Source: Straminergon stramineum | Lineage: Eukaryota > Streptophyta > Bryopsida > Hypnales > Calliergonaceae | Direction: 5' to 3' | Assembly: GCA_963920665.1 (NCBI GenBank) | Contig: OY987268.1 | Coordinates: 10,790,501-10,854,500 of the forward strand | Length of the DNA stretch: 64,000 bases | Shown: one piece after another, positions 11,436 through 23,467 of the stretch | Layout of the letters: the number at the start of each line of letters is the position of its first letter | Position numbering within the stretch: position 1 is the stretch's first letter | Program-made: the position numbers and the translations under genes | The notes under the pieces: generated by a model | What the model was told of the DNA's origin: nothing | Database searches by the model: none | The model's input: the letters and a program-made list of their open reading frames with translations, nothing else

Positions 11436-12451
11436 CAATGCGTTGGGCATTGGAGGCAAGGGTCAAGGTTTGACTGTCAAGTAGTGTTGGGTATTGGGCA
11501 AGGGCCAGGGTGTGGTGAAAGAGGAGAAGGGGTCAAGGATGTGGACTAAGGGCTGAAGAGTTGATGTTCAAGAGTTAGAGCACGAGCCGAGGAGTTGAGG
11601 TCCAGTAGTTGGAGCGTGAACCAAGGGCCGAGGAGTTGTAGTCCAACAGTTGGGGTGAAAGCAAGAAGAGGAAATAGAAAGAAGGGACCCACGAAGATTC
11701 ACACTCACCTCACAATCAACCTTGGAACGGGGAAGCCAACTCCCCATCTCCACAAAACACAACAAGAATTAAGAAAACAAATGATGGAGTAACTAGAGAG
11801 AAGAGACCATTTGAAGGTAGAAATTGGAAGTAGATAAGATAGGAGTAGAATTCTCCAATATCATTAGGGCCCTTAGATTAAGATTAGGTGATTTACATGA
11901 GATTAAGCATAAGACGTAGGACATAAGAGGTAGTTCAACCTTAGAGGATGGTGTGACATGTCTTTAAGATTAGCCTTGTAAGGAGAACCAAAGGCAGTTG
12001 GGCCACTATAGTACGTAGAGGGAGAAAGGTGGAAGGAAAAGAAGGGAGGGAGAAAGAAATAGGATGAAGCCCATGAACAAATCGTTGTATTAAATTAATT
12101 TATGATTAGAATAATGGTTCATTGTATCACAACACGAGAGTTCATGGCGGAGGAGGGAGGGCTTTCGGTGGGCGCAATCAATGATTCAAGTTTCAAGGTA
12201 TGAGATAAACCCTTCCTAACCCTTTCAAGATTCCTAATTTGTGATTAGCAACTTTGGCCGAGGCCCACCCCTAGGTCAGAACCTTAGGACTATAGGTCAG
12301 GTTGATTCATAGGGTAGAAACTTAAAGATGAGGATTGTAGCTTCCCAAAAACCTAAAGCAAGCCCAAATCGGGTAAAAAACAAGGAAGTTATTGCCGGAT
12401 GAAGGTTAGGGTTGATGTGGATGAAGAATAGTTAGACCTAGTATTTGATAG

Positions 12452-13274
12452 TGAATTCACTCCTAAGTGCCCCAGGGGTGAAAATATCACCTCCCAGAAT
12501 TTATTTTGGGACAAAAAGAATCGAGATCATAATTGTACTACGAAAACAAGGATACATGGTGCAAGAATAATACTTAGTATTGTAAAGGAGTAGGAGTCAG
12601 TGGTTTGGAGTGTGGTATATTGGAGTGGGGCTATGAAGATTACATATTGTATAGTAGAAAGGAGGAAGGTGTTGCATTTTGCAAAGGGAGCAATGACTGA
12701 GACGACTTGTTGTGACCAGTGTTAGATCGTTGGCACATTGTTGAGGGGGACCCGTGCTCCCCTTAAGGTCATTCCAGTAGTGTAGGAGTTATGAGGTGGC
12801 ACAGGGGATCGAGTTTGTCCAACCAGTGCATGTCCATTGTGTCGGTTCCCATTGTATGATACTCCTAGTTCACTTTGCCAAACTCCTCGTGACCTTCCCG
12901 AATTGAAGGCACCAATGCTCACACGTACAATGTCAGGAAGTCCTTAAATTTGGCAAGGTGGTTGATGCTTGTTGATCCCATCCCTTGCCAAAATTTTAGA
13001 GATGGAGTCCCCTTCTTCCGGCCAACATACAATTTTGAAGTTTCCAAACCTTCTTACAATCTGCCTATCCACAATTTTCAACAACAATTTGACCATTATA
13101 ATCTTTCAATCCAAACGATGAAACCTCCGGAAATTTGCACTATGCCTCCGGACCCTACCCCTCTTGCAGTTTCAATGGTGAAAGCTTGTCAATTTCATTT
13201 TTGCACTCACAGGGGCAAATGAGCTTCGAGTAGGTCTAGCATGGCCAAATTTTGGCCTTCTTGAAGGGGGCGCT
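12452..13274. other. ~0.82 kb insert specific to LTR A
   Basis: Copies A and D can be followed together up to GGATGAAGAATAG (12420) and again from the sequence after GGGGTTAAGGAG (~13272), but A has about 820 extra bases between. The insert holds small open frames on both strands (MSIGAFNSGRSRGVWQ on minus, 12922 down; a Pro-rich PPEICTMPPDPTPL on plus, ~13110). Neither is recognised. I see no clear terminal repeats or duplication, so its nature is open: a captured fragment, or sequence lost from the other copies. Confidence 0.45.
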
Positions 13275-13892
13275 AAGGGGTTAAGGAGATTTAGGAGGAG
13301 GCTATCAGTTAGGGTCCAGGGCCAAAGAAAAAAGTTAATTCCAAATTATAGATTAGGAGAAATCAGCGAATGAAGTTTAGGTAAGGTACGGATGAGAATT
13401 TTGTGGAAATCCCCAATTAGGGCCAAACTCCAGATCTAGGTAGGAGCAAGTCTTTTGACCCATCCCTAAAAATTTCAAACCTTTTTGAATTGGGGAACTA
13501 GACTCAATCGATGAATAAAGTTTGAGGAACTAAGTAGCGGTAAACTTCATCCACTCATAACTTTGACTAAGAAGGTTGGATAGGGTTGAGTTTTAGGTTC
13601 TTAGAAATGTAAAAAGATGAAATAAAGGCTTCTTAGGTTAGTTCTACCCTGCCATAGGTTCCATCAAAAACATATTGCGGGCCATCCATTCAGTTGATGA
13701 AAATACTAAAGGTAGATTAAGAGAATTTTGCATACTTGGGATCACATTAGGCACTTAGTAAAAAGATCCATTTCTAGGAAGGCACAATGGACCACGCTTA
13801 GACACCCAAAAGTAGGATTCACTTAGCTAAAACCAAGAACTTGGTTGTACTCGCGATTTATCAAGGGTGGAAAAATTGGCACTCACAGTACT

Positions 13893-14948
13893 ACAAGTTG
13901 ACATATTGTCTCTTGCATTCCCCCTTGAGTATCTTCCCTTCCTTGGTTCTTTATAATTGGATGAAATTTAGCTACCTCCACATCCACATCTCTTACAATA
14001 TCTCCTTGTGGAACTACCTCTTCCTTAGACATTACATAATCTACAAATCTATCCAACTTTTGAACTTCATGCATTTGAAAGATATTGCTTTGAGTATCTC
14101 TATGTGGTACTGACATTTCAATCTCTAAGTCCCCTTACGAATTTTGGACCTCCACCATCTTCTTCATGGTTTTTCTTCTTTCTTCTTAAAGGACTACTTT
14201 ACCTAATGAATCCCTCTATTGCTCTCTTGAATTGTCTTCATGTTTTGATGAATTAGAAGAGCCCTTTGATGAACCATCCTCCAAGTTGAACATTTCTTCT
14301 TCTTTTGTCCTACGTTGTTCTATATAAACTACAGAGGGTTTAGTATAAGGTGCACTAGTATCTTGAGGCTCTCCTACTGGTGGATTCTTAGCCATTAGCA
14401 TTGTAGCTTGTTGTCCTTGAATTCCTATATGGTACACTATTTGCAATGTACTATATAAAAAGCAAGTTTGATCTATCAAACAATTCAACACAATCACTTG
14501 ACTACCTATAAATGAAGCTTGTAGTATATCCGGTACAGTTATTGTTATGCCAACTGTAACTAGCCCCCATTTCTTTGGTAGATATGTAGCAACCAACTTT
14601 TGCAAGTCTATGGGTGTTTTCTCCAATAGATCCACTACAGAAGGCATCTTTCCCTCATTCTATGAATCTGTGAACATTATAGGTACTTGTTCACAACTTC
14701 CTTGTAGACTATCTGCCATCTTCAATTTAGTAGGATGTACCATTAAAATTGTAATGTCTCTCACCATTTGTACACTACAATCTATTTGGCCATCATGTAT
14801 GTATGTAAACACTTTCTACGATATAAACATCCAATTACCTTTTCACCACATGCACTCTGACGATAGTATCGTTTTTTCCCTCATCCTCTCCTCATAATAC
14901 ATTCTTGGTGGAAACAAAAATTTTGTTGTCTACTTGTGTATGCCAATT
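13893..14948 (-). pseudogene. Fossil coding sequence, third piece (unknown protein)
   Basis: Minus-strand frame 14647-14216 is open for 143 codons (MPSVVDLLEKTPIDLQKLVA...). It has a hydrophobic middle (VVGITITVPDIL-type segments) and an acidic, Ser-rich end (FNLEDGSSKGSSNSSKHED). After one stop it continues as HRDTQSNIFQMHEVQKLDRF (14113 down) to the junction with LTR A. Upstream the same frame reads DITILMVHPTKLKMADSLQ. Residue use looks like real protein, unlike the surrounding repeats. The piece is flanked by LTR A on one side and the inverted LTR B on the other, so both interrupted one sequence. Family not recognised. Confidence 0.5.
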
Positions 14949-16407
14949 TGTAAACACCAAATTACCCACCCTTGGTAATTCACGAGCACAACCAGGTTTT
15001 GGGTTTCGGCTAAGTGACTCCTACTTTTGGGTGTCTAAGTGTGGTCCACTATGCCTTCTAAGCAATGGATATTTTTACTAAGTGACTAAGTGACCCCAAA
15101 CTCCAAGATTTGCTTAAACTACTTCCAATGTTCTGAGCCGACTGGATGGAGGGCTTGCTAGATAATTTGGATGGAGCCTACACAAGGGCAGAACTATCCT
15201 TGTAACCCTCTAGTTCATCTCGTTCCATTTATAAAAACCTAAGACTCGACCCTATCCGACCTTCCTAGCCAAAGTTATGGGTGAATGAAGTTTAACCGCT
15301 CCTCGGTTCTTCAAACTTCATCCATAGATTACACCTAGTTCCCCAATTCAGAAATATCCAAATTTTTAGGGATGGTTCTCAAGAATTTATCCTACCCAGA
15401 TCTAGAGTTGGACCCTGATCGGGGATTTCTACTGAATTTTCATCCAAGCCTTACCCAAACTTCATCCATTAATTTCTCCTAACCTATAACTCGGAATTGA
15501 CTTTTCTCTTCGGCCTTGGACCCTAAGTGTGAGCCTCCTCCTAATTTATTTAATTCTCTGTCAAACTCGGAGTTTAGCTATTCTTCATCCAATTTGACCC
15601 TAAACTTCATCTCGTGATAATTTTCTCAATTTTCACCCAATTTGGGCGTGCCTTAGGGTTTGGGAAAGCCACGACCTCCTTTTTTAAGCTTGTATCCCTG
15701 GAAATGACCTGACCTATAGTCCTAAGGGTCTGACCTAGGGGTAGGCCTCGGCCCAAACCACTAGCTTCTAATTAGGGACCTAGGGAAAGGTTGGAAAGGG
15801 TTAACTCATACCTCGGAACTTGAGTCATCGATCACACCCACCGGAAGCTCTACCTCCTCTGCCATGAACTTCTATGCCGTGGACAGCGAACCACCGTTCT
15901 AATCATAAACTAGTACAAGGATTTCGTTGTTGATTTTTTATCCTATTTCTTTTTCCCTTCTTCCTTTTCTTTCCTTCCACACTCTAAGGTGGCCCAACTA
16001 CCCTCCTCTCCTACCTACCAAGCCAATCTCAAGGACATGTCATACCATCCTCTAAAGTTGAGCTACTTCTTACATCCTACGTCTTACGTCCTATACTTAT
16101 ATATCACACTTAATCTCGTGGTGATCACCTAATTCTAATCTAAGGGCTTAAGTAAGACTTGGGGATTTCCCCTCCTATCTTATCTACTTCCACTCCTATC
16201 TTTCAAATTGCCCCCCTTCCTCCCCCCCCCCCCCCCCCCTTGTTACTTTCTTTCCATTTTTCCAGCCTTGCTTGTTACTTCGGTAATGTTTATAGGAGAT
16301 GAGGAGTTGGCTTCCCACCCCAATGATCTGATTAGTGTGGCTAGGTGCTCTTGTTGGTCTTCTTTTCTTCTTTTGATTAGTGTACCCTTCTCCGTTCTTC
16401 CACCCCT

Positions 16408-16572
16408 CCTGGACAGTCCTTTCTTGGCTACTGGACCCTTTTTCTCCTTTCTCTACTCCCTGGATAGCCCTTCCTTGGCCGTTGGACCCTTCTTCTTCTC
16501 TCCCCACCCCCTAGACAGCCCTTCCCTAGCTGTTGGATCCTTCTTCTTCTCTCCCCACCCCTTAGTCAGCCC
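16408..16572. repeat. CT-rich minisatellite in LTR B
   Basis: Three to four units of ~50 bp with the core GACAGCCCTTCC then GTTGGACCCTTCTTCTTCTC. It sits in the same part of the LTR as the 44-bp array of A and the GGTTGTCC array of D. The open frame across it comes from the repeat and is not a gene. Confidence 0.65.
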
Positions 16573-18098
16573 CTGCTCAATTATGGAACACCACCCCGAT
16601 GGCCCTAGCTCGATGGTTAATTATGAAACCCCACCCGATGCCTGCCAACCCGATGCTCATCAGCCCTATAGTTAATTACAGAATTGGCTAGGTCTGAGTA
16701 GAGGCTAGTGTTGGTTTAGTGTTGGGTGTTGGCTTGGTCGGCTAGACCTCCTTTTTTTTGCGAACGTTTTGTTAACTACTAAAGGGGGTTGGGGGCACCC
16801 ACATTCATGGTTGAATGAGGTAGCTAGGTTCGTGGGGGGAGGACCTCACTTAGTTTCTCCTAATCCTCCTCTACTCTCAAGTCTCAACTTGACCTCTAAC
16901 TCCTATTTTGGGGGCCTAAACCTTGGTTTGTTTCCAACACGTTTTGGGAACTAAAACTTGTGGGGGAAAGGGCCACATGGTCTTACGACACTCTTGTGAG
17001 GTGGTTTTAACGAACCGCTAAGACTTTTTTTCCCTAAGGGGATTCAAAGCTTCGCTATCATTCCTCTTTTTAATACACCACTAAGACTTTTTACCCCTAG
17101 GGGAGTCAAAGCTTTGCTGTCGTTCCTTCTTTTAACACACCACTAAGACTTTCTTATCCCTAGGGGTTTCGAAGCTTCACCGTACGGGCGGGACCTACTA
17201 TCCTCACCCCGTGTGTCTCTCTCAAGGAATAACACGTCATTTGTTAGGAATAAGGATAAAAGACAAGGAAAGGGCCTTGGATACTCAAAGCCTAGCGACA
17301 CGGGTTAGTAACTTCAACGACGTGAACTAAAGGCCTTCCAAAGCAGCATCGCCAGTCATATGGGGGGTTGCTCTAGGATTAGTACAATGACAAGGCAAAG
17401 AGGATGGCCGAAAGGGACCCACCAAAGTAAACGCACACAAGCTCCGGTAATAAGGTAAGGTAAACAAATTTCCAAGCTCAAGCTTGGAAGGGTTAGGATT
17501 ACACCCCCCCAAGGTGCAAGGGACCCACAAAGACCTTGCGAGCTTAGAAAACAACAACAATGGCCAAAAGTGCCCAAAAAACACCATTGCAATGTTTGTG
17601 GCTAAAAATGTCACAATTCCAACATTAATTGAATCCAATAAACCCAATTACACAAAAAGAGGGTGGTGAGAGAAGAGAAGGGGTGCCCTTTTATACTCTT
17701 TCCTAGGCACCCACCTCTCCTAATTCATCTAAGTTAACCTTATCTTCTTGGATTTTCATTCAAAACTCAAGGCTTTCATCTTAAAATGGCCCACTAAGAT
17801 AACTTTTGGAGATTAACTCTGAATCGCAAACGGATTCTGCCATTGGCTTAAGAAGGCCATTTTTAGTCTTTGGGAATCCCCTTCTCCCTTTTCTATCTTC
17901 AAAATCACAATGAAACTTAACGCCAACTCAACGCCAAAAATCAAGGAAAATCTCAACTTTGGGGGGTTGACTTTTCTAGCAAAAGTAACTAGCCTAGGCT
18001 CCTAAGTAGGTATGGGGGAGTGATAAAAGACCTACCTTGGGCTCTATTCCGCTTCTATATGCTCCCACTCTCCCGGTCAAACCCGCCTTGGACTTTAT

Positions 18099-18288
18099 TA
18101 CTAGAAAAAAATTACATCGCCTTTAACAAAATCCAAGTGACACAGTTTTCCATTTTCTGCCCCCAAATACAAAATCTCCGTTATCTGTAATGCAGTTTTT
18201 AGAAAATGTAGATTTTGCGTTTGGGGGTAGAAAATGGAAAACTACGTCATCTGGATTTTGTTGAAGATGATGCAGTTTTCTACTAGTG
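18099..18288. mobile_element. CACTA-type MITE, 190 bp, inside LTR B
   Basis: The right end is TTTTCTACTAGTG, i.e. CACTAGTAGAAAA on the other strand; the left end reads TACTAGAAAA and the first 20 bases of the two ends match at 15 positions. Inner words ACAAAATCCA and TTTTCCATTTTCT recur in inverted form. Flanks are TAT (18096-18098) and TAA (18289-18291). Comparing with LTR A (GGACTTTAAATTCCG at the same place, inverted) shows the empty site, which supports the boundaries to within a base or two. Confidence 0.8.
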
Positions 18289-19153
18289 TAATTTTCGTTA
18301 ATTGTCAGGGAATGCTGCAAGTGTGGATACTTTTAACTGTCAGAATGTTGTGAAACTTGTCGGGGCAGCTTAGTAATATAAAAGAAGCTATGCTAGTTTT
18401 TAGTGGGAATTTACCGCCACCTGGGAAATTTCCAAGAATTTTCCATTGTAGGTTTGGGCAATTGACCGTCCAGAAAGACATCTTCTAACTATTAGAAAAT
18501 TTCAAAACTTTTCTTGAAACCTCCCATGGGATCCCATGACACATGTGTAAGCTCATAATTTTACTCTACGCATTGGCCTAGGGGGGACAAAATTCACCCC
18601 CTCATTTAATTATCGATGGCCAAAGAATCTTCCTCACCAGGGGGAATCTTAATGAATTGACTATGCCATTGGTTCCCGGGCATGGGTTTAACCCAAAACC
18701 ACCCTCTTCAGACCTGAGATTCCTCCATCGTCCCGTCTTGGTATTTTCGACATCTACAAGCCAACAAATTGGGATTCTGCTATTTCAATGGAATGGGGAA
18801 ACTAGAATCTATCTTTGGGAACTGTTCTATATACCTCACCAAGGTTCCCTCAACCAATTCTAGCTTGGAGATGTCCTTTCCATGTCAGTTTTTGAGCCTA
18901 GTACGTCCATCACTCATAATTGACCAATTTGCCACGATTAGTTGGGTTCTAACCTATTTACAACTTGTGGTTGGGCCATTCTAGCTATAATATTCTAAAA
19001 ATAGACCAAATACTATATTGGAATGTGACACTCCTATTTTGGTTCTACACTCTTTTGGGGGCTTTTTGTATATAAAAATGCATTTAAAATGACAAAATAT
19101 GAAAAAAAAAAAAAAAAAAAGAGTGAGCCTTGGTGACGAATTAGGGTCTCACA

Positions 19154-19210
19154 CAACCATCCACTATTGTATTTTTTGCAAGGCAATACTATATTCAACA
19201 TTTGTCCTAG
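19154..19210 (-). pseudogene. 57-bp scrap of the fossil coding sequence between LTRs B and C
   Basis: Fifty-seven bases belonging to neither flanking LTR. On minus they can read GQMLNIVLPCKKYNSGW, which would join the sequence after LTR C to NWHTQVDNKIFVSTKNV after LTR B. The continuity is inferred from position and reading character only. Confidence 0.35.
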
Positions 19211-22200
19211 TGTGAGACTCCATTTTGTCATCTTGAACTTATTGATCTTTTTTTTAATGTTTTGTAAAATTAAGTGTAGAAAATAGTAAAAAAAATCCCC
19301 CAAAAGAGTAGAAAACCAAAATAGATATGTTAGATGTCAATATAATATTTTGTCATATTTCGAGTGTTTTTACTAATTAGATTCAAACCCCGCCTGTAAA
19401 TAGATTAGAGATTATAAAATTACAATATTTATCAACCTTTAATAGAATTGCCCAAAATGGCTTAATCTACCATGGATATAATAGTAAAAGGCTAAAATTG
19501 GTTTGAGAGAACTTAGAAGAACCCTAGAGTCAATTCCATGGATAAGTTTTAAATTCCCATTCAAATTCCTACTTTTCATAGAAATCCCAATTGTTAGCTT
19601 AAAGATTGGAGAAACTCATAATGGACCAGTGAAGAAAATCTATGGCCTAAAGATGATGTTTCAAGGTTGAAATCACACTAAAAATTCAATGGTGAAGTCC
19701 CTTTGCTAAGATTCCTGTATGTGTGAAAGATTTCCTAGAATCCGGTAATTAAAGGATGGCATAGGATTCAATTGTGTAAAGATCGCAAACAAGCTCATAC
19801 ATCTTTTGTGGGATTTCATGAGAGGTTCTTCAAAAAGTTTCAAAATTTCTAATGCTCAAAAGATGCCTTTCCAAACAGTCAACCGCTTTAACCTTCAACA
19901 AAAAATTTGTAGAAATTGCCTAGGTGGCGGTAAAATCTCACTAAAAATTAGACTAGCTTCTTTTATGTTAATAAGACGCTTCAATAAGTTTAAAGACATT
20001 CTAATAGTCAAAAGGACCTAAACTTGCTAGATTCTTCAACAATTGACGAAATTTAAAGATTACAATGGAGTTGACCAATGCATTAAGAGCATACAGAAGC
20101 AGAATGAAGTCAAAAATAGATATTTTCTTACTCCCCCATACCTGCTTAAGAGCTTAGGTTGTTTATTTTTGTCAAAAAAGTCAAACTCCAAAAGTTGGGT
20201 TTTTAATCTTTTTTGGTGTTAAGTTTGCAGTAGGATTAGATTAGATTTTGGAGTTAGGAAAAGAGGTGGGTTTTTTCAAGGATATAAATGGCCTTCTAAA
20301 GCCAATGGAGAAATTTTTTCATTTGGAATTAATTTCCAAAAGTTAGAAAATAGACCATTGTAGAAAGTCAAAATTAATAATTTAGGATGAGAATCCTAAT
20401 TCATAAGTTTACCATGTTGAAAGAGTACATAAGGACACTCATTCTTCTCTCAAATCAACACCTTAGTTCATTTGTCAACCTCTAGTTACAATTTGGGTTC
20501 ATTTTATTGGATTTTAGCCATTATGAGCCAAATTACCGAATTTGTGAATTTTAGGAGTATTTTAGCTCTATTGTTGTTGTTTTTCTAGCTTTTTTCAAAG
20601 GACATTGGGGTCCCTTTGAAGTTTTCTCTTTTTTGCACTTCTTCTTATTGATTTTGTACTAACATGTGATCTCTTGTGTTGTTTTGTGTATTATTCTTGT
20701 ACTAATTCTAGAACAACCCTTTAGCGTACCTTGGCGATGCCGCTTTGAGGGCCTTCTAGTTTATGTTTATGAGTTTCTAAATTATTAAGTGGAAAATTCT
20801 TTAATTGATAAATCCCCTAGAATTTGGGTTTGGTTGTACTAACTTGTTTGTATTACATTTTGAACTAACAAGTGGTTATACTAATTTCCTTGCTCTAACG
20901 TGTTTATGTTTAATTGTTTACTAATACTGAGTTGAATTGTGAAAGTTGTCTTGATTTCTTGTTGATCTTTTACCACGGCAAAGTTTTAACTTTGTATGTG
21001 AAAAATTGTTTTGTATATTTGTGGTGTTGTCAAATACGACAAAGCTTTGACTTCAAGTATCTAGGATTTAGTGTATCTTCAAAAATACAGTGAAGCTTTG
21101 AACCCCCTCTTGTACTATTTTCCATTATTAAGTCATTTGGCCTTGATAGTAGAAGTTTAGTCAAGTTGGCCATTTTTTTGTGTTAATGCTTATTTAAAAC
21201 CGAGGCCAAGAGTAAAAAGAGGAGATGAAAATATGCTATTGAATTTAGAATCATAAAGTACAGGTTGAGAGGTTTACAAAAACATAAGATATGATAAAAT
21301 CCGAGTTGAAATGAGCAAATTATGAACAAATGAAGTTTAATACTCAAGTTCGGTAAAGAAGTGTTAAACTCATTCAAACATAGCAAAATAGAAGGATTAG
21401 GAAGTAAAAAAAAATTAGAGTTTAAATCTCTAATCAAAAGTGGATTTGAGATTACCATCTAAGAATAGTGAATAGATGAAGTTTTTAATTGCCGATTAGT
21501 AGTTAAACTTCATCCATGCATAACTTTTACTAGGAAGGTCTAATTTGGAAGAGCTTTATAAATTTGGAAAGTTGATTTTATCTTCTAGAAGGAAAAAATA
21601 CAAAAATCTAATAATCGTAATTTGTCAAAAGTCAAACCGAGAGCTAGTATACATACAAGTAAAATTAGGGAGACGAAATTTAGTAATTAGAAGAAGAAAT
21701 TAGAGGATAGAAACATCAATTAGCATTAAAGAATGTAGAAATTAGTAACTTCTAACTCACCACTCTTTCTCTCATTAGCCTATAATCTACAATAGACAAA
21801 AGTAGAGAAGAAACTCCATAAAAACATCACATTCAGTTCCTACAAACTCTCCTAAGTCTCCTCACACACAAATTTTCTAATTTCAACACGCATGTGCAGA
21901 ATGAAGAAGAGAGAGTAGCAAAAAGGTTTAGTAGAAGAAAGAGATTAAGGAAGACATTAAGAGAATTTGAATAGCCAATATAATAGCAGTAGGAAATTGT
22001 TGACTTTAAGGATATTGTTCAACTCAATCATCAAGTAGTAAATAGAAATTTATAGAATATACAAGTCAACAAATTAGAAAATCTAAATAGAAAAAAAATA
22101 AAAGAGTAGGAGAGGAAAGAAAAGAAGAAGTCTCATCAACTTCCACCAACTTGTATTAAAACCACCTTTTCAAGTGGTAAGCAAAATTCCAAGGAAGATT

Positions 22201-23467
22201 CCAATATGGCAAATGATGGGGAGTTGGAAGGAGTTTATGACGACCTCTTAAATGAAGCAAATTCCGAAATAAGACACTAATCATTCTAGCTTTCATTCAA
22301 TTTCTTTCATTAGCCATTTTAATGTTCAACCAAATTATAAATATAAGTCAAAGTGTTGAGAATAGGTCTTTTTCAAAATATAGATAAAAAATCTAATAGA
22401 GTTTTTGTAGAGATTTTCAAAAATATCTTACACTTAAAAATCAGAGTCAAATTAAAAAAGATATGAGAAGATGAAGCTTAGGAGTCATAGCGAATGAAAA
22501 TTAGTCCATTTCATCCCAAAAGAACAAGAATGGAAATTTATATGGTATTAGAAATCTCAAAGTCAAACGTAAAGCCTGAAGTCAATTTCAAATTGTAAAT
22601 TAGTAGGAAACTACAGATGAAGTTTGAAAACATTAATTAGCGGTCAAACTTCATCCACTCATAACTTTCACTATCTAGGAAAGTCCAAACCAAAAGTTCT
22701 TTAGCAATATGGATAGTTCAAACTAGGATTTACAAGTAATCCAACTCAAAAGTCTAAAAATAGTAAATTGACAATAGAAGACCCGAACCTTGGGAACAAA
22801 GCAGAAAGTGAATTAGAATCTTTTGAAGAAAATCAAATAGGACACTTAGAGTTAGTTTTAGATAGAAGGAACTTAGAAGAATCCAGAAGTACTTCAAACT
22901 TTGAAAAATACTTAAAACTCCAATAGTTATAGAAGGATGAAGTTTGGGACAAAGAATGAATGAAGTCACTCAAAGATCATCCATTGAAATTTGAACTTGG
23001 AACTTGAGTAGAAATTAATAGTATAGAGCTAGAGTCCAAAATTCATAATCAATCGAAATAAAGAAAGTGTCAAAAAAAGTGGATGAAGTTTAAATAGCCT
23101 CTTAAAGGCCCCAACTTCATCCGGTCATAACTTTTTGTAGGAATCTCCGATTCTTACAAGTCTTATGTTTTCGGAAATGGTGTGATCTGAACTACAACTT
23201 AAGCAAGCTAAATTTAAACTATAAATAATTTTAGTAGAAAACCACAGTGGATGAAAGACTCTATGTTGTTTAGAACTAATATTTGCAATTAGATTTATTT
23301 CTAGTGATTTGTTTAAACTTATGCATTTAGAAAAGAGTCCATTTTTTGGAAGGCTCAATGGACAATGGTTAGATACCTGTTAGTAAATCAAATTAAAACA
23401 AAACAAAAATAACTTATTGTGGTCTTGTGGGAGTTGTTGATCTTGGGAGGATAAATAAACACTCACA
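19211..23467 (+). mobile_element. Solo-LTR-like element C, 4257 bp, most diverged
   Basis: Starts TGTGAGACTCC and ends AACACTCACA; flanks are CCTAG (19206-19210) and TCAAG (23468-23472), three of five matching, an old duplication at best. It is co-linear with A: CCCCCAAAAGAG (~19300), GGTGGCGGTAAAAT (~19923), degraded TATA (TACATAAGGACAC, ~20426), AAGCTTTGA words (20970-21110). Its last third carries three copies of the GATGAAGTTT...AAACTTCATC hairpin (21477-21520, 22616-22655, 23081-23122) where other copies have one or two. No coding capacity. Confidence 0.72.

Larger units (their letters stand above)
8934..13887 (+). mobile_element. Solo-LTR-like element A, 4954 bp
   Basis: It starts TGTGAG and ends CTCACA and is flanked by a perfect 5-bp duplication GTACT (8929-8933 and 13888-13892), the signature of LTR-retrotransposon integration. 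It shares co-linear sequence over its length with B, C, D and E. Landmarks in order: 22-T run (8968-8989), CAAAAAGCCCCC, a TATA box at 10211, tandem AAGCTTTGA blocks (10690-10965), a 44-bp minisatellite (11237-11435), a copy-specific insert (12452-13274) and a GATGAA...CTTCATCC hairpin (13510-13552). No gag, protease, polymerase or integrase is present, so I call it a solo LTR. A non-autonomous element with LTR-like ends is the alternative. It is longer than its relatives mainly because of the ~0.8 kb insert. Confidence 0.85.
14949..19153 (-). mobile_element. Solo-LTR-like element B, inverted, 4205 bp
   Basis: Inverted relative of A: on the minus strand it starts TGTGAG (19153 down) and ends TTTACA (TGTAAA on plus at 14949). 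The flanking pentamers are CAATT (14944-14948) and CAACC (19154-19158), equal except for two transitions, so I read them as a decayed target duplication. It carries the TATA block (17689-17695), a C run of 18 (16222-16239), a CT-rich minisatellite (16408-16572) and a 190-bp CACTA MITE (18099-18288). No internal retroelement genes. Confidence 0.78.

Noticed and set aside
16208..16675. 155-codon Pro/Ser/Leu-rich open frame in LTR B
   Set aside because: It follows the C run and the CT-rich minisatellite; the matching part of A, C, D and E is not open.
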